Shown one piece after another: positions 1-7,932 of a stretch of DNA of 27,798 bases; the stretch's first letter is position 1, and every line of letters begins with the position of its first letter. The notes below the pieces were generated by a model. The model was not told the DNA's origin. It saw only the letters and a list, made by a program, of their open reading frames with translations, and ran no database searches. This stretch comes from Bacteroidales bacterium UBA6117. GTDB taxonomy: Bacteria > Bacteroidota > Bacteroidia > Bacteroidales > VadinHA17. The DNA lies in assembly GCA_002428385.1 (NCBI GenBank), contig DIWB01000050.1:1-27798 (forward strand). The letters run 5' to 3'. The translations under genes and the position numbers were made by a program.

Positions 1-33
1 AATTTTAAGTCATATAATTTTAAACTTATCAAA

Positions 34-393
34 ATGACACAAAAAATTCTGATACTGATAAATGATGCTCCCTATGGAACAGAAAAGGCATATAATGCCC
101 TGCGACTGGCAATGCAACTCGGAAAAGACCATGCTGATACAGGCATTAGGGTATTTTTAATGGCAGATGCCGCAAATTGCGCTTTGGCAAATCAAAATAC
201 GCCCAATGGATATTATAATATCGAAAGAATGATAAAATCAGTTATCACCAAAGGGGGGAAAGTTAAAATATGTGGCAGTTGTGCTGAAGCCAGAGGTTTA
301 AAGAGTGCTCAGTTAATAGATGGGACAGAGATAAGCACGATGGCTGAACTCGCAAATTGGGTTGTGGATAGCGATAAGGTGTTGACATTTTAA
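34..393 (+). CDS. DsrE/DsrF/TusD-family small sulfur-relay-like protein
   Basis: A 119-residue cytosolic protein of the DsrE-like fold. It opens with a beta strand and loop (KILILINDAPYGTEKAYNALRLA, near residues 4-26, quoted in part: NDAPYGTEKAYNALRLA), followed by a hydrophobic strand at 38-44 and the signature CGSCAEARG at 80-88, with cysteines at 80 and 83. In this family such cysteines can carry persulfide sulfur or take part in thiol chemistry; the substrate here is unknown. The length matches the stand-alone YchN/DsrE type. The ATG at 34 follows an A/T-rich leader with no clear ribosome site, usual for Bacteroidota. The broken membrane-protein gene starts 35 bases downstream and a nitroreductase follows, so the three were probably one transcript. 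The family call is solid; the function is not known. Confidence 0.85.
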   Translation: MTQKILILINDAPYGTEKAYNALRLAMQLGKDHADTGIRVFLMADAANCALANQNTPNGYYNIERMIKSVITKGGKVKICGSCAEARGLKSAQLIDGTEISTMAELANWVVDSDKVLTF

Positions 394-427
394 GCCAACC
401 GAATAGTGAAACACAATATTAATTAAC

Positions 428-955
428 ATGGATAATATCGAAAAAAAATGAAAATATATCTACAAAACCGGTGCAGTAACCACAATAATAGTACTATGTG
501 GGATTGCCCTTGATATGGTGGTTGGTTTTGTAAAAGGTGGAGATGTGACAGCACTCCCTCAAACCGCCAATACCGCTTTGACAATGCTTGATTTGAGCCG
601 CAAATTTTATAATGCATCATCCGAAGAACAAAGATTGCTTCTTTCAGCAGCGGGAGAAGCAATGTGAACCAAAGGAGCTCATGGAAGTTCTGGCGTTTTC
701 ATTGGTTTTGCAATGATCCCATTTGCAAATGCTTTAATGTCAGGTGTTATGTTAATTGAAAAAGTCTTCAATCGTTTAGCCTCATATTTTGGTTTGCTTG
801 GTAATTCACTAATGGTAATCTATGTCGTTCTGGTGACTTTTATCCCAGCAGTTGAAAAACTGGCACTGGCATTTGCAATGCCGGCAGGACTTTTGGTTAT
901 GGCCTGGATGATTTTGTTTACTGTAAAATTGTTTAAAATCAGTAAAGTAAAATAG
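428..955 (+). pseudogene. Small membrane protein (DUF4386-like) with two in-frame TGA codons
   Basis: One reading frame runs from ATG 428 to TAG 955 (176 codons) and is broken only by TGA at 449-451 (codon 8) and 665-667 (codon 80). Between and after these it reads as a good membrane protein: a hydrophobic segment after codon 15 (VTTIIVLCGIALDMVVGF), a soluble stretch with NTALTMLDLS, then GAHGSSGVFIGFAMIPFAN and two further hydrophobic segments. The style recalls DUF4386-type proteins, which are usually above 200 residues and carry more helices between the first segment and NTALTM, so an internal deletion near 570 is possible. A TGG Trp codon occurs near the end, so TGG is also used. The likeliest reading is a recent pseudogene. 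Recoding or assembly error is less likely. The surviving open piece starts at ATG 713. Confidence 0.6.
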
Positions 956-985
956 AATTGAGTCAGATACTTTTAACCACATTTT

Positions 986-1810
986 ATGGAAATTAATGAA
1001 ATAATCAAAAGCCGGTATTCCTGCAGGACATTTATTCAAACTTCATTAAAACCTGCCGATAAGAAAAATCTCGATAGTTTCATTATTGAAAATAGTAAAG
1101 GCTTAGGAGATGAGGCAATAAATTTCAGAATCATTGAAAAGGACGTTTCTGACAAGCAAATGAAACTTAACTATGGAATGATTCAGGGACATAATACCTA
1201 TGTTTTGGGGACGTCAAAGTCTTCAGCCGATTCAAGAGTAAATTATGGATACCTCCTGGAGAAGGTTGTGCTTAAAGCCACTGAAATGGGCCTTGTAACG
1301 TGCTGGATTGGCTACTTTGATAAAAGTTTCTTTAATGAAATATCCATTGAAGACGGATTTGAAATACCAGGTATAATAATAGCCGGGTATTCTGAAGAGA
1401 AACAACCATATCTGGATAAATTTGTCAGATTCGCAATCAATGCTTCAAAAAGAACCAGATGGGACAAGCTGTTCTTCGACTACAAGTCGAAAACGCCTCT
1501 TAACCCTACACAAACAGGGAAGTATTCTGAATCATTGGAGATGGTAAGACTGGCACCATCATCCGGAAATACTCAACCCTGGAGAGTGTTCTTTGATGAA
1601 ACTGAAAATGAATTTCACTTCTTTAAAAAACCGATAAGCAAAAGGTATGAGTCAAGAGGTTTGCATGATATTGACATGGGCATTGCCTTATCTCATTTCG
1701 AGCTGATGTCTTTACAAAATGATTTATCAGGGAAATGGCTTAAACATGCAAACGGAATTGTCAGAACAATGGATGATTTGCAGTACATAAGAACCTGGAA
1801 ATGCGGTTAA
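986..1810 (+). CDS. TM1586-type nitroreductase family protein
   Basis: A 274-residue protein of the nitroreductase fold, putative TM-nitroreductase branch (a pseudo-duplicated FMN-binding type). It begins with the FMN-contact pattern MEINEIIKSRYSCRTF, where Arg10 and the following Ser/Arg are typical of the group. The middle contains GLVTCWIGYFDKS, and the second half has the recurring family motif VRLAPSSGNTQPWRV. Near the C-terminus HDIDMGIALSHFEL matches the helix that packs on the flavin. Such proteins are assumed to be FMN-dependent NAD(P)H oxidoreductases; no substrate can be predicted. It lies 30 bases after the broken membrane-protein gene on the same strand. It is intact from ATG to TAA, and its base composition is AT-rich like its upstream neighbours. 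Confidence 0.85.
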   Translation: MEINEIIKSRYSCRTFIQTSLKPADKKNLDSFIIENSKGLGDEAINFRIIEKDVSDKQMKLNYGMIQGHNTYVLGTSKSSADSRVNYGYLLEKVVLKATEMGLVTCWIGYFDKSFFNEISIEDGFEIPGIIIAGYSEEKQPYLDKFVRFAINASKRTRWDKLFFDYKSKTPLNPTQTGKYSESLEMVRLAPSSGNTQPWRVFFDETENEFHFFKKPISKRYESRGLHDIDMGIALSHFELMSLQNDLSGKWLKHANGIVRTMDDLQYIRTWKCG

Positions 1811-1950
1811 ACCAACCACCTCTTATCTGACTATCCTCTCTGAATTAATAGCTTGTCTGAATTTTATATATTCCTGAAATTTGCAGTTTAAAGGCTTCGG
1901 GATTGTAACAACGTGCCCGATATGGTTTAACACTAATTCAACCTATTCCG

Positions 1951-2146
1951 ACACCTGGGGTGTCGACTTCCAGTAGCCCGGGTCTCGCCCCGGGAAGAGA
2001 GCACCACACATCATGTACAACCCTGGAGGGGTTGACTTCCAATTACATGCAAAATTCAAAGGCCACCCCTCCGGGGTCGGACTGGTATTATTGCCCCCCA
2101 CCCCGGATGGGACCGGGGCTACTGGAAGGCCAGCCCTCAAGGCTGG
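1951..2146. repeat. Array of six different short C/G-rich palindromes in a 507-base gap
   Basis: The gap 1811-2317 has no believable gene. It is AT-rich up to about 1945 and then holds six hairpin-forming words: ACACC-tgg-GGTGT (1951-1963), two CCCGGG arms (1977-1994), CAACCC-tggag-GGGTTG (2018-2034), ACCCC-tcc-GGGGT (2065-2077), CCCCGG-atggga-CCGGGG (2101-2118) and CCAGCC-ctcaa-GGCTGG (2130-2146). A related spacer follows the first and third (GACTTCCAGTAG and GACTTCCAATTA). The palindromes differ in sequence but share a C-rich left and G-rich right arm. They resemble interspersed palindromic elements common between Bacteroidota genes. ORFs crossing this block are low-complexity artefacts. 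Confidence 0.65.
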
Positions 2147-2317
2147 AGATCCCGGCTACAGCCCATACCACGACGAACAAACATCCAGAAAATTACACAA
2201 AACATGACAGGTGCGTGTTGTGAATACACCAATTGGGACATTAATATCAGGAATTATCAGGATGAATTTTTCCCCCATCGGAATTATGGGAACATGCACT
2301 AAAGTAAGCTCATATTC

Positions 2318-3136
2318 TTAAACTGGTTTATTGGATTTAATAGCCAGGTTTTCAAGTTTGTTGAAGGAAGTGATCAATCCACGTATTACTGCCGAACTAA
2401 AACCCTGGTGCTCCATTTCATTTAATCCTGAAATGGTGATACCCTGGGGTGTGGTCACCCTGTCAATCTCCCCTTCGGGGTGGTTACTGGTTCCGATTAT
2501 CAGACGGGTTGCACCTTTTATTGTCTGGGCTGCAATTAACTGCGCCATTTCCGAATCAAAACCGATTTCAATGCCCCCCTGTGACATGGCACGCATAAAA
2601 CGGAGGGCAAAGGCAATACCACAGGCTCCAACAACAGTTGCGGCTCCCATCATGTCCTCAGTAATGATCATGGTTTTCCCCATTTTATCGAAAATGGACA
2701 GGATTCTTTCCTCAAGTTTTGATTCAGTGTTCCTAAAAATGATGCAGGTCATGGATTCACAAATTTCAAGAGCGATATTTGGCATAATACGAAGTATGTG
2801 AATCTTGCCAAAAAATGATTCAATATCCTTAAAGGTGACACCGGTAATTGTTGAAATGATTATGTGACCCGGTGTCACATCATTTTTAATTTCTTCGGCA
2901 AGATTGCCAAATTGCTGTGGCTTAACCGACATCACGACTATTTCGGCTTGTTTTACTGCCTCATGGTTGTTATCGGTAACCAGGAAGCCCAGTTCTTTCA
3001 GATGAGCGATTCTCGGTTCCCGTTTTTCTGTGATCAGTATGTCATTATAGGTAAACTGCTTCGAGTTGATCAATCCTTTTGCCAGTGAGGTACCGATATT
3101 ACCACCACCCAGAATGGCAATTTTAAACTTTCTCAT
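2318..3136 (-). CDS. proC: Pyrroline-5-carboxylate reductase
   Basis: A 272-residue enzyme of the last step of proline synthesis, NAD(P)H reduction of 1-pyrroline-5-carboxylate in the cytosol. The N-terminus has the Rossmann motif AILGGGNIGTSLAKGL, followed by VVMSVKPQQF, the usual conserved VKPQ segment. The C-terminal dimerisation domain keeps VTTPQGITISGLNEMEHQGF, the family's VTxPxGxTxxGL signature. The usual SGSGPAY stretch reads GACGIAF, a moderate divergence. An upstream TTG at 3169 would add 11 residues (MITFQGLLISN); ATG 3136 is preferred because it sits directly before the Rossmann strand and gives the usual family length. It is divergent from the secreted protein at 3305 with a 168-base gap, and no operon partner lies on its strand. 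Confidence 0.92.
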   Translation of the reverse strand: MRKFKIAILGGGNIGTSLAKGLINSKQFTYNDILITEKREPRIAHLKELGFLVTDNNHEAVKQAEIVVMSVKPQQFGNLAEEIKNDVTPGHIIISTITGVTFKDIESFFGKIHILRIMPNIALEICESMTCIIFRNTESKLEERILSIFDKMGKTMIITEDMMGAATVVGACGIAFALRFMRAMSQGGIEIGFDSEMAQLIAAQTIKGATRLIIGTSNHPEGEIDRVTTPQGITISGLNEMEHQGFSSAVIRGLITSFNKLENLAIKSNKPV

Positions 3137-3304
3137 ATTCGATATTAATAACCCCTGAAAGGTAATCAAAAATTATACGAGTGAGTTTAAACTGGAAACT
3201 TGTTGGTTTACGTGTCATTTCTTCTTTTGGCTCAATATTTGCAATCCGCCTTATAGACATAACATGAAAGGCTATTGTGATGATCCGATTATTCACTTAA
3301 GGCA

Positions 3305-4123
3305 ATGAAAAGCAATCGAAGTTACCCCGCAATCTTATTGTTTGCCGCTGTTTCACTGTTACTTATATGCAACAGCATCGAAGCTCAGACGGTTTACCGT
3401 CCGGCCCCCCGACAGGCTCCCAGGTATTCAGGGATTTTCGATAATCCCAGGGCTAATCAGCCCCGGCAGTCGTACGGACCTTATGACCGTGGAGAGGCTC
3501 CCCGCCAGTACCTGAAGCTGGGAATCCATTTCGATCCTCTCCTCAGCTGGTTCACAACCCGGAGCTACGACGTCCGCAGTGACGGACCGGTGCCCGGATT
3601 CAGCTTCGGACTTACTTACAACAGCTACTTCGGCCCCAATTATTCGTTCTCTTCAGGTATAAGGATAATCAATGCCGGAGGACGGCTGATCTGCAACGAG
3701 GCCACAAGCTTCGAGATAAGGAATTTTGACCGTGAAATAGTTATGGTTGATGCCTATGAACCAGTCATCTACAGGGTCAATTACATCAGCGTTCCGCTCG
3801 GTGTAAAACTCGAAACCGATCAGTTCGGTTATGGAAAAGTGTTCGCTGATCTCGGATTCGATCCGAAAATACTGGTTATGGGAACTGCAGCAATTCCTTC
3901 TCAGAACATCAGAAGCGACAACTCCATGGCCGAACTGAGAAAAATCAATCTCGGATATCACATAATGGCGGGCATCGAATACCCTCTTGGAACAGGCAAT
4001 GACCTCATCATGGGCATTAGCTTTGAAAATAACTTCCTCGATGTCACCAGGGATATCGGAAACCAGCCATGGGACCTGGTATCCAATAAAATATTGTCAT
4101 TCAGGATTGGTCTGGTATTCTGA
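3305..4123 (+). CDS. Secreted outer-membrane beta-barrel-like protein
   Basis: A 272-residue protein with a clear signal peptide (hydrophobic residues about 9-24, cleavage likely after SIEA, before QTVY). A Pro/Arg/Gln-rich linker at about 30-68 follows, then alternating amphipathic strands such as LKLGIHFDPLLSWFT, GFSFGLTYNSYFG, YSFSSGIRIINAGGRL, VNYISVPLGVKLE and a last strand ending ILSFRIGLVF. The C-terminal aromatic Phe and the phrase YISVPLGVKLE are typical of Bacteroidota PorT-like/OMP_b-brl_2 porin-family barrels of 8-10 strands. Exact function is unknown. It is monocistronic: proC diverges upstream and the DUF1846 gene converges downstream across a strong hairpin at 4205-4222. Confidence 0.7.
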   Translation: MKSNRSYPAILLFAAVSLLLICNSIEAQTVYRPAPRQAPRYSGIFDNPRANQPRQSYGPYDRGEAPRQYLKLGIHFDPLLSWFTTRSYDVRSDGPVPGFSFGLTYNSYFGPNYSFSSGIRIINAGGRLICNEATSFEIRNFDREIVMVDAYEPVIYRVNYISVPLGVKLETDQFGYGKVFADLGFDPKILVMGTAAIPSQNIRSDNSMAELRKINLGYHIMAGIEYPLGTGNDLIMGISFENNFLDVTRDIGNQPWDLVSNKILSFRIGLVF

Positions 4124-4204
4124 TCCTGACAAATAATAACTTACCTGGAATTTCCCTGAAATCTTAACGGTAAACTGAAATATACATCATGGATTATGGC
4201 ACTG

Positions 4205-4226
4205 TCCGGTCTTTGGACCGGATTGT
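4205..4226 (+). terminator. Hairpin between convergent genes
   Basis: Perfect stem TCCGGTC-tttg-GACCGGA (4205-4222) followed on the plus strand by TTGTT. It lies 82 bases after the beta-barrel gene stop and ends five bases before the stop of the DUF1846 gene on the other strand. It probably ends plus-strand transcription. The short T tract makes a factor-independent mechanism only moderately convincing. Confidence 0.45.
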
Positions 4227-5753
4227 TCAACTGCCCGGGAAGAGGGTTTTTCCCGAGTATTCCGGATCGCAGGTAAGGTTCACCTTCAGCTTCCGCCATC
4301 CTGCCTCATCGCCTGGAGTTGGTATATGAGTGAGATGGACCTCGCAATTCCTGAGAAGTTTCAGGTTCTCAAGGGCCATCTTTGCAGCCGGGTTTGAAAG
4401 AGCGCTTATTCCGAGGACTATCAGGGTTTCGTCAACATCAAGACTGACCATCTTTCCTTCAAGGACTACTTTCTTAAGATGCATCACCGAGTCGATGATG
4501 GCTTCGGGAAGAAGATACATCCTGTCGGGAAGCCCTGCAAGATGCTTAGCGGCATTCAGGATAAGGCTCGAGGAGGCCTGAAGCAGGGAAGAACTTTTCC
4601 CGGTGATGATGGTTCCGTCGGCAAGTTCAATTGCTGCTCCGCTGAAGATGCCATTATTGCCCTTGCCTTTCTGTTCAGCATCCTTTGCCGCTTCTCTTGC
4701 AGGACAGACAACCTTCCGGTCCTCGGGCCTGGCGCCGGCCCTTTTCATAATTGCCTTTATCCGGTCGACCGTATCCTTTTCCACTAGTCCCATTGCATAC
4801 TCCACGGTGCACCTGAAATAACGCCGTATTATCTCCTGATGCGAAGCCTCCCTTATGATGTCATCATTTACTATACCCGAACTGGCCCGGTTTACACCCA
4901 TATCGGTGGGCGACTGATACATCGATTCGCCTCCGGTGATCTTTTCAAGGATCCTTTTCAGGAGGAAAAATGCCTCAATGTCGCGGTTATAATTGACTGT
5001 CTTTACATTATATGCTTTAAGATGATGCTCGTCGATCAGAACCCTGTCCTCCAGATCGACCGTTGCAGCTTCATAGGCAAGGTTTACCATATGATCGACA
5101 GGAAGATCCCATATAGGGAAGGTCTCAAACTTTGCATATCCGGCCTTGACTCCCATTTTGTATTCATGATAGAGATTGCACAGGCAGGTGGCCAGCTTTC
5201 CGCTCCCCCGCCCGGGGCCCGTAACCACCACAATGGGTTTTGTGGTACTGATGTACTCATTGGCTCCGTAACCCTTGTCACTTACAATCAGGTCGATATT
5301 TGTAGGATAACCCTCGGTAGGATAATGGAGATACACCTTTATCCCTCTCATCTCCAGCTTGTTCCTGAAGGCTTTAGCGGGCGACTGATTCTGGTATCGG
5401 GTAATAACCACCGCACTGATATCCAGCCCCCACTCCCTGAAATCATCTATCGTCTTCAGTGCATCGACATCATAGGTTATTCCGAAATCGGCCCTTATCT
5501 TCTTCCTTTCAATGGCTCCGGCATGGATGCAGAGAATTACATCGATCTTATCCTTCAGCTTCTGAAGAAGCCTCATTTTAACATTAGGGTCAAAGCCCGG
5601 AAGAACCCTTGCCGCATGGTAGTCATACAAGATCTTGCCGCCAAACTCAAGATAGAGCCTCTGGTTAAACCTGCTTACCCTTTCAAGAATTGCAGCTGTC
5701 TGCTCATTCAGGTATTTCTCATTGTCGAATCCTATGCGGCCTTCCGCTGTCAT
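4227..5753 (-). CDS. DUF1846 domain-containing protein
   Basis: A 508-residue cytosolic protein covering the whole DUF1846 family (usual length about 500). It starts with the characteristic GFDNEKYLNEQTAAILER and GGKILYDYHAARVLPGFDPN, followed by an NTP-binding-like glycine loop GPGRGSGK at 179-186 and LYHEYKMGVKAGYAKFETFPIW. The C-terminal third contains GAAIELADGTIITGKSS and ends with HLTHIPTPGDEAGWRKL. Members are widespread and structurally characterised, but to my knowledge have no agreed biochemical role; the P-loop-like segment suggests nucleotide or phosphate binding. ATG 5753 is chosen because it sits just before the family's conserved start. It is transcribed away from the AlbA_2 gene promoter side, with 126 bases between them on the same strand. 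Confidence 0.9.
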   Translation of the reverse strand: MTAEGRIGFDNEKYLNEQTAAILERVSRFNQRLYLEFGGKILYDYHAARVLPGFDPNVKMRLLQKLKDKIDVILCIHAGAIERKKIRADFGITYDVDALKTIDDFREWGLDISAVVITRYQNQSPAKAFRNKLEMRGIKVYLHYPTEGYPTNIDLIVSDKGYGANEYISTTKPIVVVTGPGRGSGKLATCLCNLYHEYKMGVKAGYAKFETFPIWDLPVDHMVNLAYEAATVDLEDRVLIDEHHLKAYNVKTVNYNRDIEAFFLLKRILEKITGGESMYQSPTDMGVNRASSGIVNDDIIREASHQEIIRRYFRCTVEYAMGLVEKDTVDRIKAIMKRAGARPEDRKVVCPAREAAKDAEQKGKGNNGIFSGAAIELADGTIITGKSSSLLQASSSLILNAAKHLAGLPDRMYLLPEAIIDSVMHLKKVVLEGKMVSLDVDETLIVLGISALSNPAAKMALENLKLLRNCEVHLTHIPTPGDEAGWRKLKVNLTCDPEYSGKTLFPGS

Positions 5754-5879
5754 TTTATACTCCCGTAAATTAAGTGTCCGGATTTTATTTTAAGGTTCCA
5801 ATATTAGGTATTTTTTCCTCCGCTCCGTCCTTTCTTTAAGTAAAATTGAAAAATAATCCCTCCGGAATTTTGCTGCGTA

Positions 5880-6530
5880 TTATTCTTTTTCGCCTTCTCC
5901 ATCCGGCTTTGTTGAATATGTGAATCCCTTCTCCGAAGCATTCATTACCAGCACCCTTAAGATAATAAGGTTTGCGAGTATTGCTTCAGCCCGGTAGGCA
6001 CTAATGCCTGATATCTTCCTGAACTTCGACAGGGTTATCGACCCGTTCTTTTGCACGTATTCCATCAGGGTATTCTCCGCCTTGCTGAACTTCACAAGCA
6101 CTCCCGAAACCTTCTTCTCCTTTTTCCATATCTGAAGCAGTACCCTGTTCGCTGCAAGGTTCTGATCCAGATGCCTGAAGTATGAAATCCACCTGCCCTC
6201 CTCATTCATTGTCTTATAAGGCTTTTTGCTGCCCTTGCTTACCTCAACCTCAAGAACGGTCTTGCCCCCCAGGGTGTGCTGCTTTATCGAATAATCCACC
6301 TCGGGCCTGCAGAATAGCTGTGCTGCGGTGTCGACCATATAGATCTCCTCATCCGACCTGATCCCGGCAATGCTCCCGTTATCACGAACTCCTATCAGCA
6401 GTATTCCTCCCGCGGTATTTGCAAAGGCAGAAAGAGTCCTGGCAATCTTCCGGCTGTCAGATACGCAGTACTTGAAATCAAGCCGCTGATTCTCCCCTTC
6501 TTCTATAAGTTCTCTTATATACCTGTCCAT
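5880..6530 (-). CDS. AlbA_2 (Schlafen-type) domain protein with C-terminal winged helix
   Basis: A 216-residue protein. Residues 5-115 form a Schlafen AlbA_2 domain: EEGENQRLDFK at 10-20 carries the family's E-x(n)-FK motif, ARTLSAFANTAGGILLIGVRDNG (31-52, core GGILLIGVRDNG) is its second hallmark. Residues 142-205 look like a winged helix (TLMEYVQKNGSITLSKFRKISGIS as two helices, then a hydrophobic beta wing). Proteins of this architecture are usually called ATP-binding regulators or putative DNA-binding transcription factors. This one is short because it lacks the ATP-binding C-terminal region of the longer class. It is co-oriented with the DUF1846 gene downstream (126-base gap) and divergent from asnA (213-base gap), so a regulatory role toward either is possible but only inferred. 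Confidence 0.75.
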   Translation of the reverse strand: MDRYIRELIEEGENQRLDFKYCVSDSRKIARTLSAFANTAGGILLIGVRDNGSIAGIRSDEEIYMVDTAAQLFCRPEVDYSIKQHTLGGKTVLEVEVSKGSKKPYKTMNEEGRWISYFRHLDQNLAANRVLLQIWKKEKKVSGVLVKFSKAENTLMEYVQKNGSITLSKFRKISGISAYRAEAILANLIILRVLVMNASEKGFTYSTKPDGEGEKE

Positions 6531-6681
6531 GATGCTTGTTTTCCTGCAAAGGGAAGTTACAATTTATAAACATTCACAAGAACTTCAACCTTATTCCGGA
6601 TTTTATTTTCCATCCTGTTTTTCATTCATTTCTTTAATTATTACAGTCTAAATATCACATATTATTAAATATTTCTGCTCT

Positions 6682-6716
6682 TTTGCTTTTATATTAAAAC
6701 TTTGATGCTATATTTG
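6682..6716 (+). promoter_or_regulatory. Bacteroidota-type promoter of asnA
   Basis: TTTG at 6682-6685 and TATATTTG at 6709-6716 fit the Bacteroidota -33 (TTTG) and -7 (TAnnTTTG) boxes, with 23 bases between them, the long end of the usual range. The predicted start of transcription is close to 6723, leaving a leader of roughly 20 bases before the asnA ATG. The -7 box is a perfect match; the -33 assignment is less sure. Confidence 0.5.
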
Positions 6717-6743
6717 CCTTATAAATTATAACCAAACGGGTTT

Positions 6744-7775
6744 ATGATAAGTGAACAGACAAGTACTAAGGTGGAGGCCTGCAAGGATATGCTGAGAACG
6801 GAAGAGGCGATTTTTTTCATTAAGGATTATTTCGGGAAGAAGCTGGCTGCCGCTCTCAACCTTGTCAATGTTTCGGCACCTGTTGCCGTGCTTGACGGTA
6901 CAGGCATTAACGATGATCTTAATGGCGTGGAAAAACCCGTCAGCTTTCCGGTGAAAGGCATCAGGGATCAGAAAGCCGTGATCGTTCAGTCGCTTGCTAA
7001 ATGGAAACGCATAAGGCTTAAGGAATACAATATTGAACCCGGTAAGGGACTTCTCACAGATATGCGAGCCATACGGCCTTCAGAAGAGCTGAGCCCTATC
7101 CATTCGGTTTATGTTGATCAGTGGGACTGGGAAAAGCGTATCACTCCTTCCCAGAGAAATATCGAGTACCTGAAGCAGGCAGTCATGGCAATCTACCAGG
7201 CCTTGAGAGCTACGGAAAGGGCTCTTTTCGAGTTGCATCCGGAGTATGTCCCCGTTCTTCCTGAAAACATCTATTTCATTCATGCCGAGGAACTTCTTAG
7301 GGAGTTCCCGGATCTGACTCCAAAGCAGCGTGAAATGGAGATCGCCAGGATCTTCGGCGCTGTCTTTATCATCGGTATAGGTGCCGCCCTTAGCAATGGG
7401 GAACCGCACGACGGCAGGGCCCCGGATTATGATGACTGGAGCTCACCCAACGAGGATGGCTACAAGGGACTTAACGGTGATATTATTGTCTGGAATCCTG
7501 TAATTGAAAGACCTTTTGAGCTTTCTTCAATGGGAATAAGGGTGAACGAGGAAGCAATGGAACGTCAGCTCCTTATCCAGGGGTGCACTGAACGAAGAAA
7601 CCTGCTTTTCCACAGCATGCTGCTGAACCATGAGCTTCCCCTGAGCATCGGAGGTGGAGTCGGTCAATCGAGGGTATGCATGTTCCTGCTGAGAAAAAAA
7701 CATATCGGGGAAGTCCAGTCCAGCATCTGGCCGGAGTCGGTAAGGAATAACGGAGGGGGACTGAGGCTTTTGTGA
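6744..7775 (+). CDS. asnA: Aspartate--ammonia ligase (AsnA-type asparagine synthetase)
   Basis: A 343-residue cytosolic enzyme that makes asparagine from aspartate, ammonia and ATP, related to class II aminoacyl-tRNA synthetase catalytic domains. Family marks are AVLDGTGINDDLNGVEKPV (48-66), the strand AVIVQSLAKWKR with LLTDMRAIRP, HSVYVDQWDWEK, GLNGDIIVWNP, ELSSMGIRVNEEAM, and the C-terminal motif 3-like IGGGVGQSRVCMFLLRKKH starting near 302. The length is slightly above the E. coli enzyme (330). It stands alone behind its own promoter. The stop codon TGA is itself the first bases of a 7-base tandem-word repeat, and a strong stem-loop follows at 7857-7902. All expected motifs are present. 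Confidence 0.97.
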   Translation: MISEQTSTKVEACKDMLRTEEAIFFIKDYFGKKLAAALNLVNVSAPVAVLDGTGINDDLNGVEKPVSFPVKGIRDQKAVIVQSLAKWKRIRLKEYNIEPGKGLLTDMRAIRPSEELSPIHSVYVDQWDWEKRITPSQRNIEYLKQAVMAIYQALRATERALFELHPEYVPVLPENIYFIHAEELLREFPDLTPKQREMEIARIFGAVFIIGIGAALSNGEPHDGRAPDYDDWSSPNEDGYKGLNGDIIVWNPVIERPFELSSMGIRVNEEAMERQLLIQGCTERRNLLFHSMLLNHELPLSIGGGVGQSRVCMFLLRKKHIGEVQSSIWPESVRNNGGGLRLL

Positions 7776-7818
7776 GGCATGAGGCCTGAGGCAGAAGTTG
7801 GCAGTAGGCAGTTGGCTG
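7773..7818 (+). repeat. 7-base tandem-word tract starting in the asnA stop codon
   Basis: Units read TGAGGCA, TGAGGCC, TGAGGCA, then GAAG, then TTGGCAG, TAGGCAG, TTGGCTG. The first three bases of the first unit are the asnA stop. The units are short, degenerate and G-rich on the coding strand. The second family (TTGGCAG) recurs inverted at 21323-21352, after the alcohol dehydrogenase gene. Confidence 0.6.
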
Positions 7819-7856
7819 TAATCCAAGAGCTGGTTTTTACGAAAATTCACGAATTT

Positions 7857-7902
7857 TTATCGAATAACAATATCCAGGTTATTGTTATTCGATAATTTTT
7901 TT
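7857..7902 (+). terminator. Strong terminator after asnA
   Basis: A perfect 16-bp stem (left arm 7857-7872, right arm 7880-7895, 7-base loop TCCAGGT) followed directly by seven T (7896-7902). The stem is A/T-rich, but its length and the T run give a good factor-independent terminator for asnA, 81 bases after its stop. Confidence 0.8.
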
Positions 7903-7932
7903 ACCCAAAACGATATCCTTTTCAGCTATTTA

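Noticed and set aside
428..955. Genome-wide UGA reassignment or selenocysteine as the reason for the in-frame TGAs
   Set aside because: asnA, the aminomutase, the GH92 frame and the HEPN gene end at TGA in the expected place, so UGA is a stop here. No selenoprotein family or evident downstream SECIS-like hairpin was found, and TGA occurs twice in a membrane-protein family not known for selenocysteine.
1943..2223. Open frames on both strands in the palindrome array
   Set aside because: Proline/glycine-rich translations come from C/G palindromes; frames overlap each other and have no start context.
4839..5768. 309-codon plus-strand open frame
   Set aside because: It lies exactly antisense to the DUF1846 gene, whose motifs and length are right; the antisense protein shows no recognisable domain.
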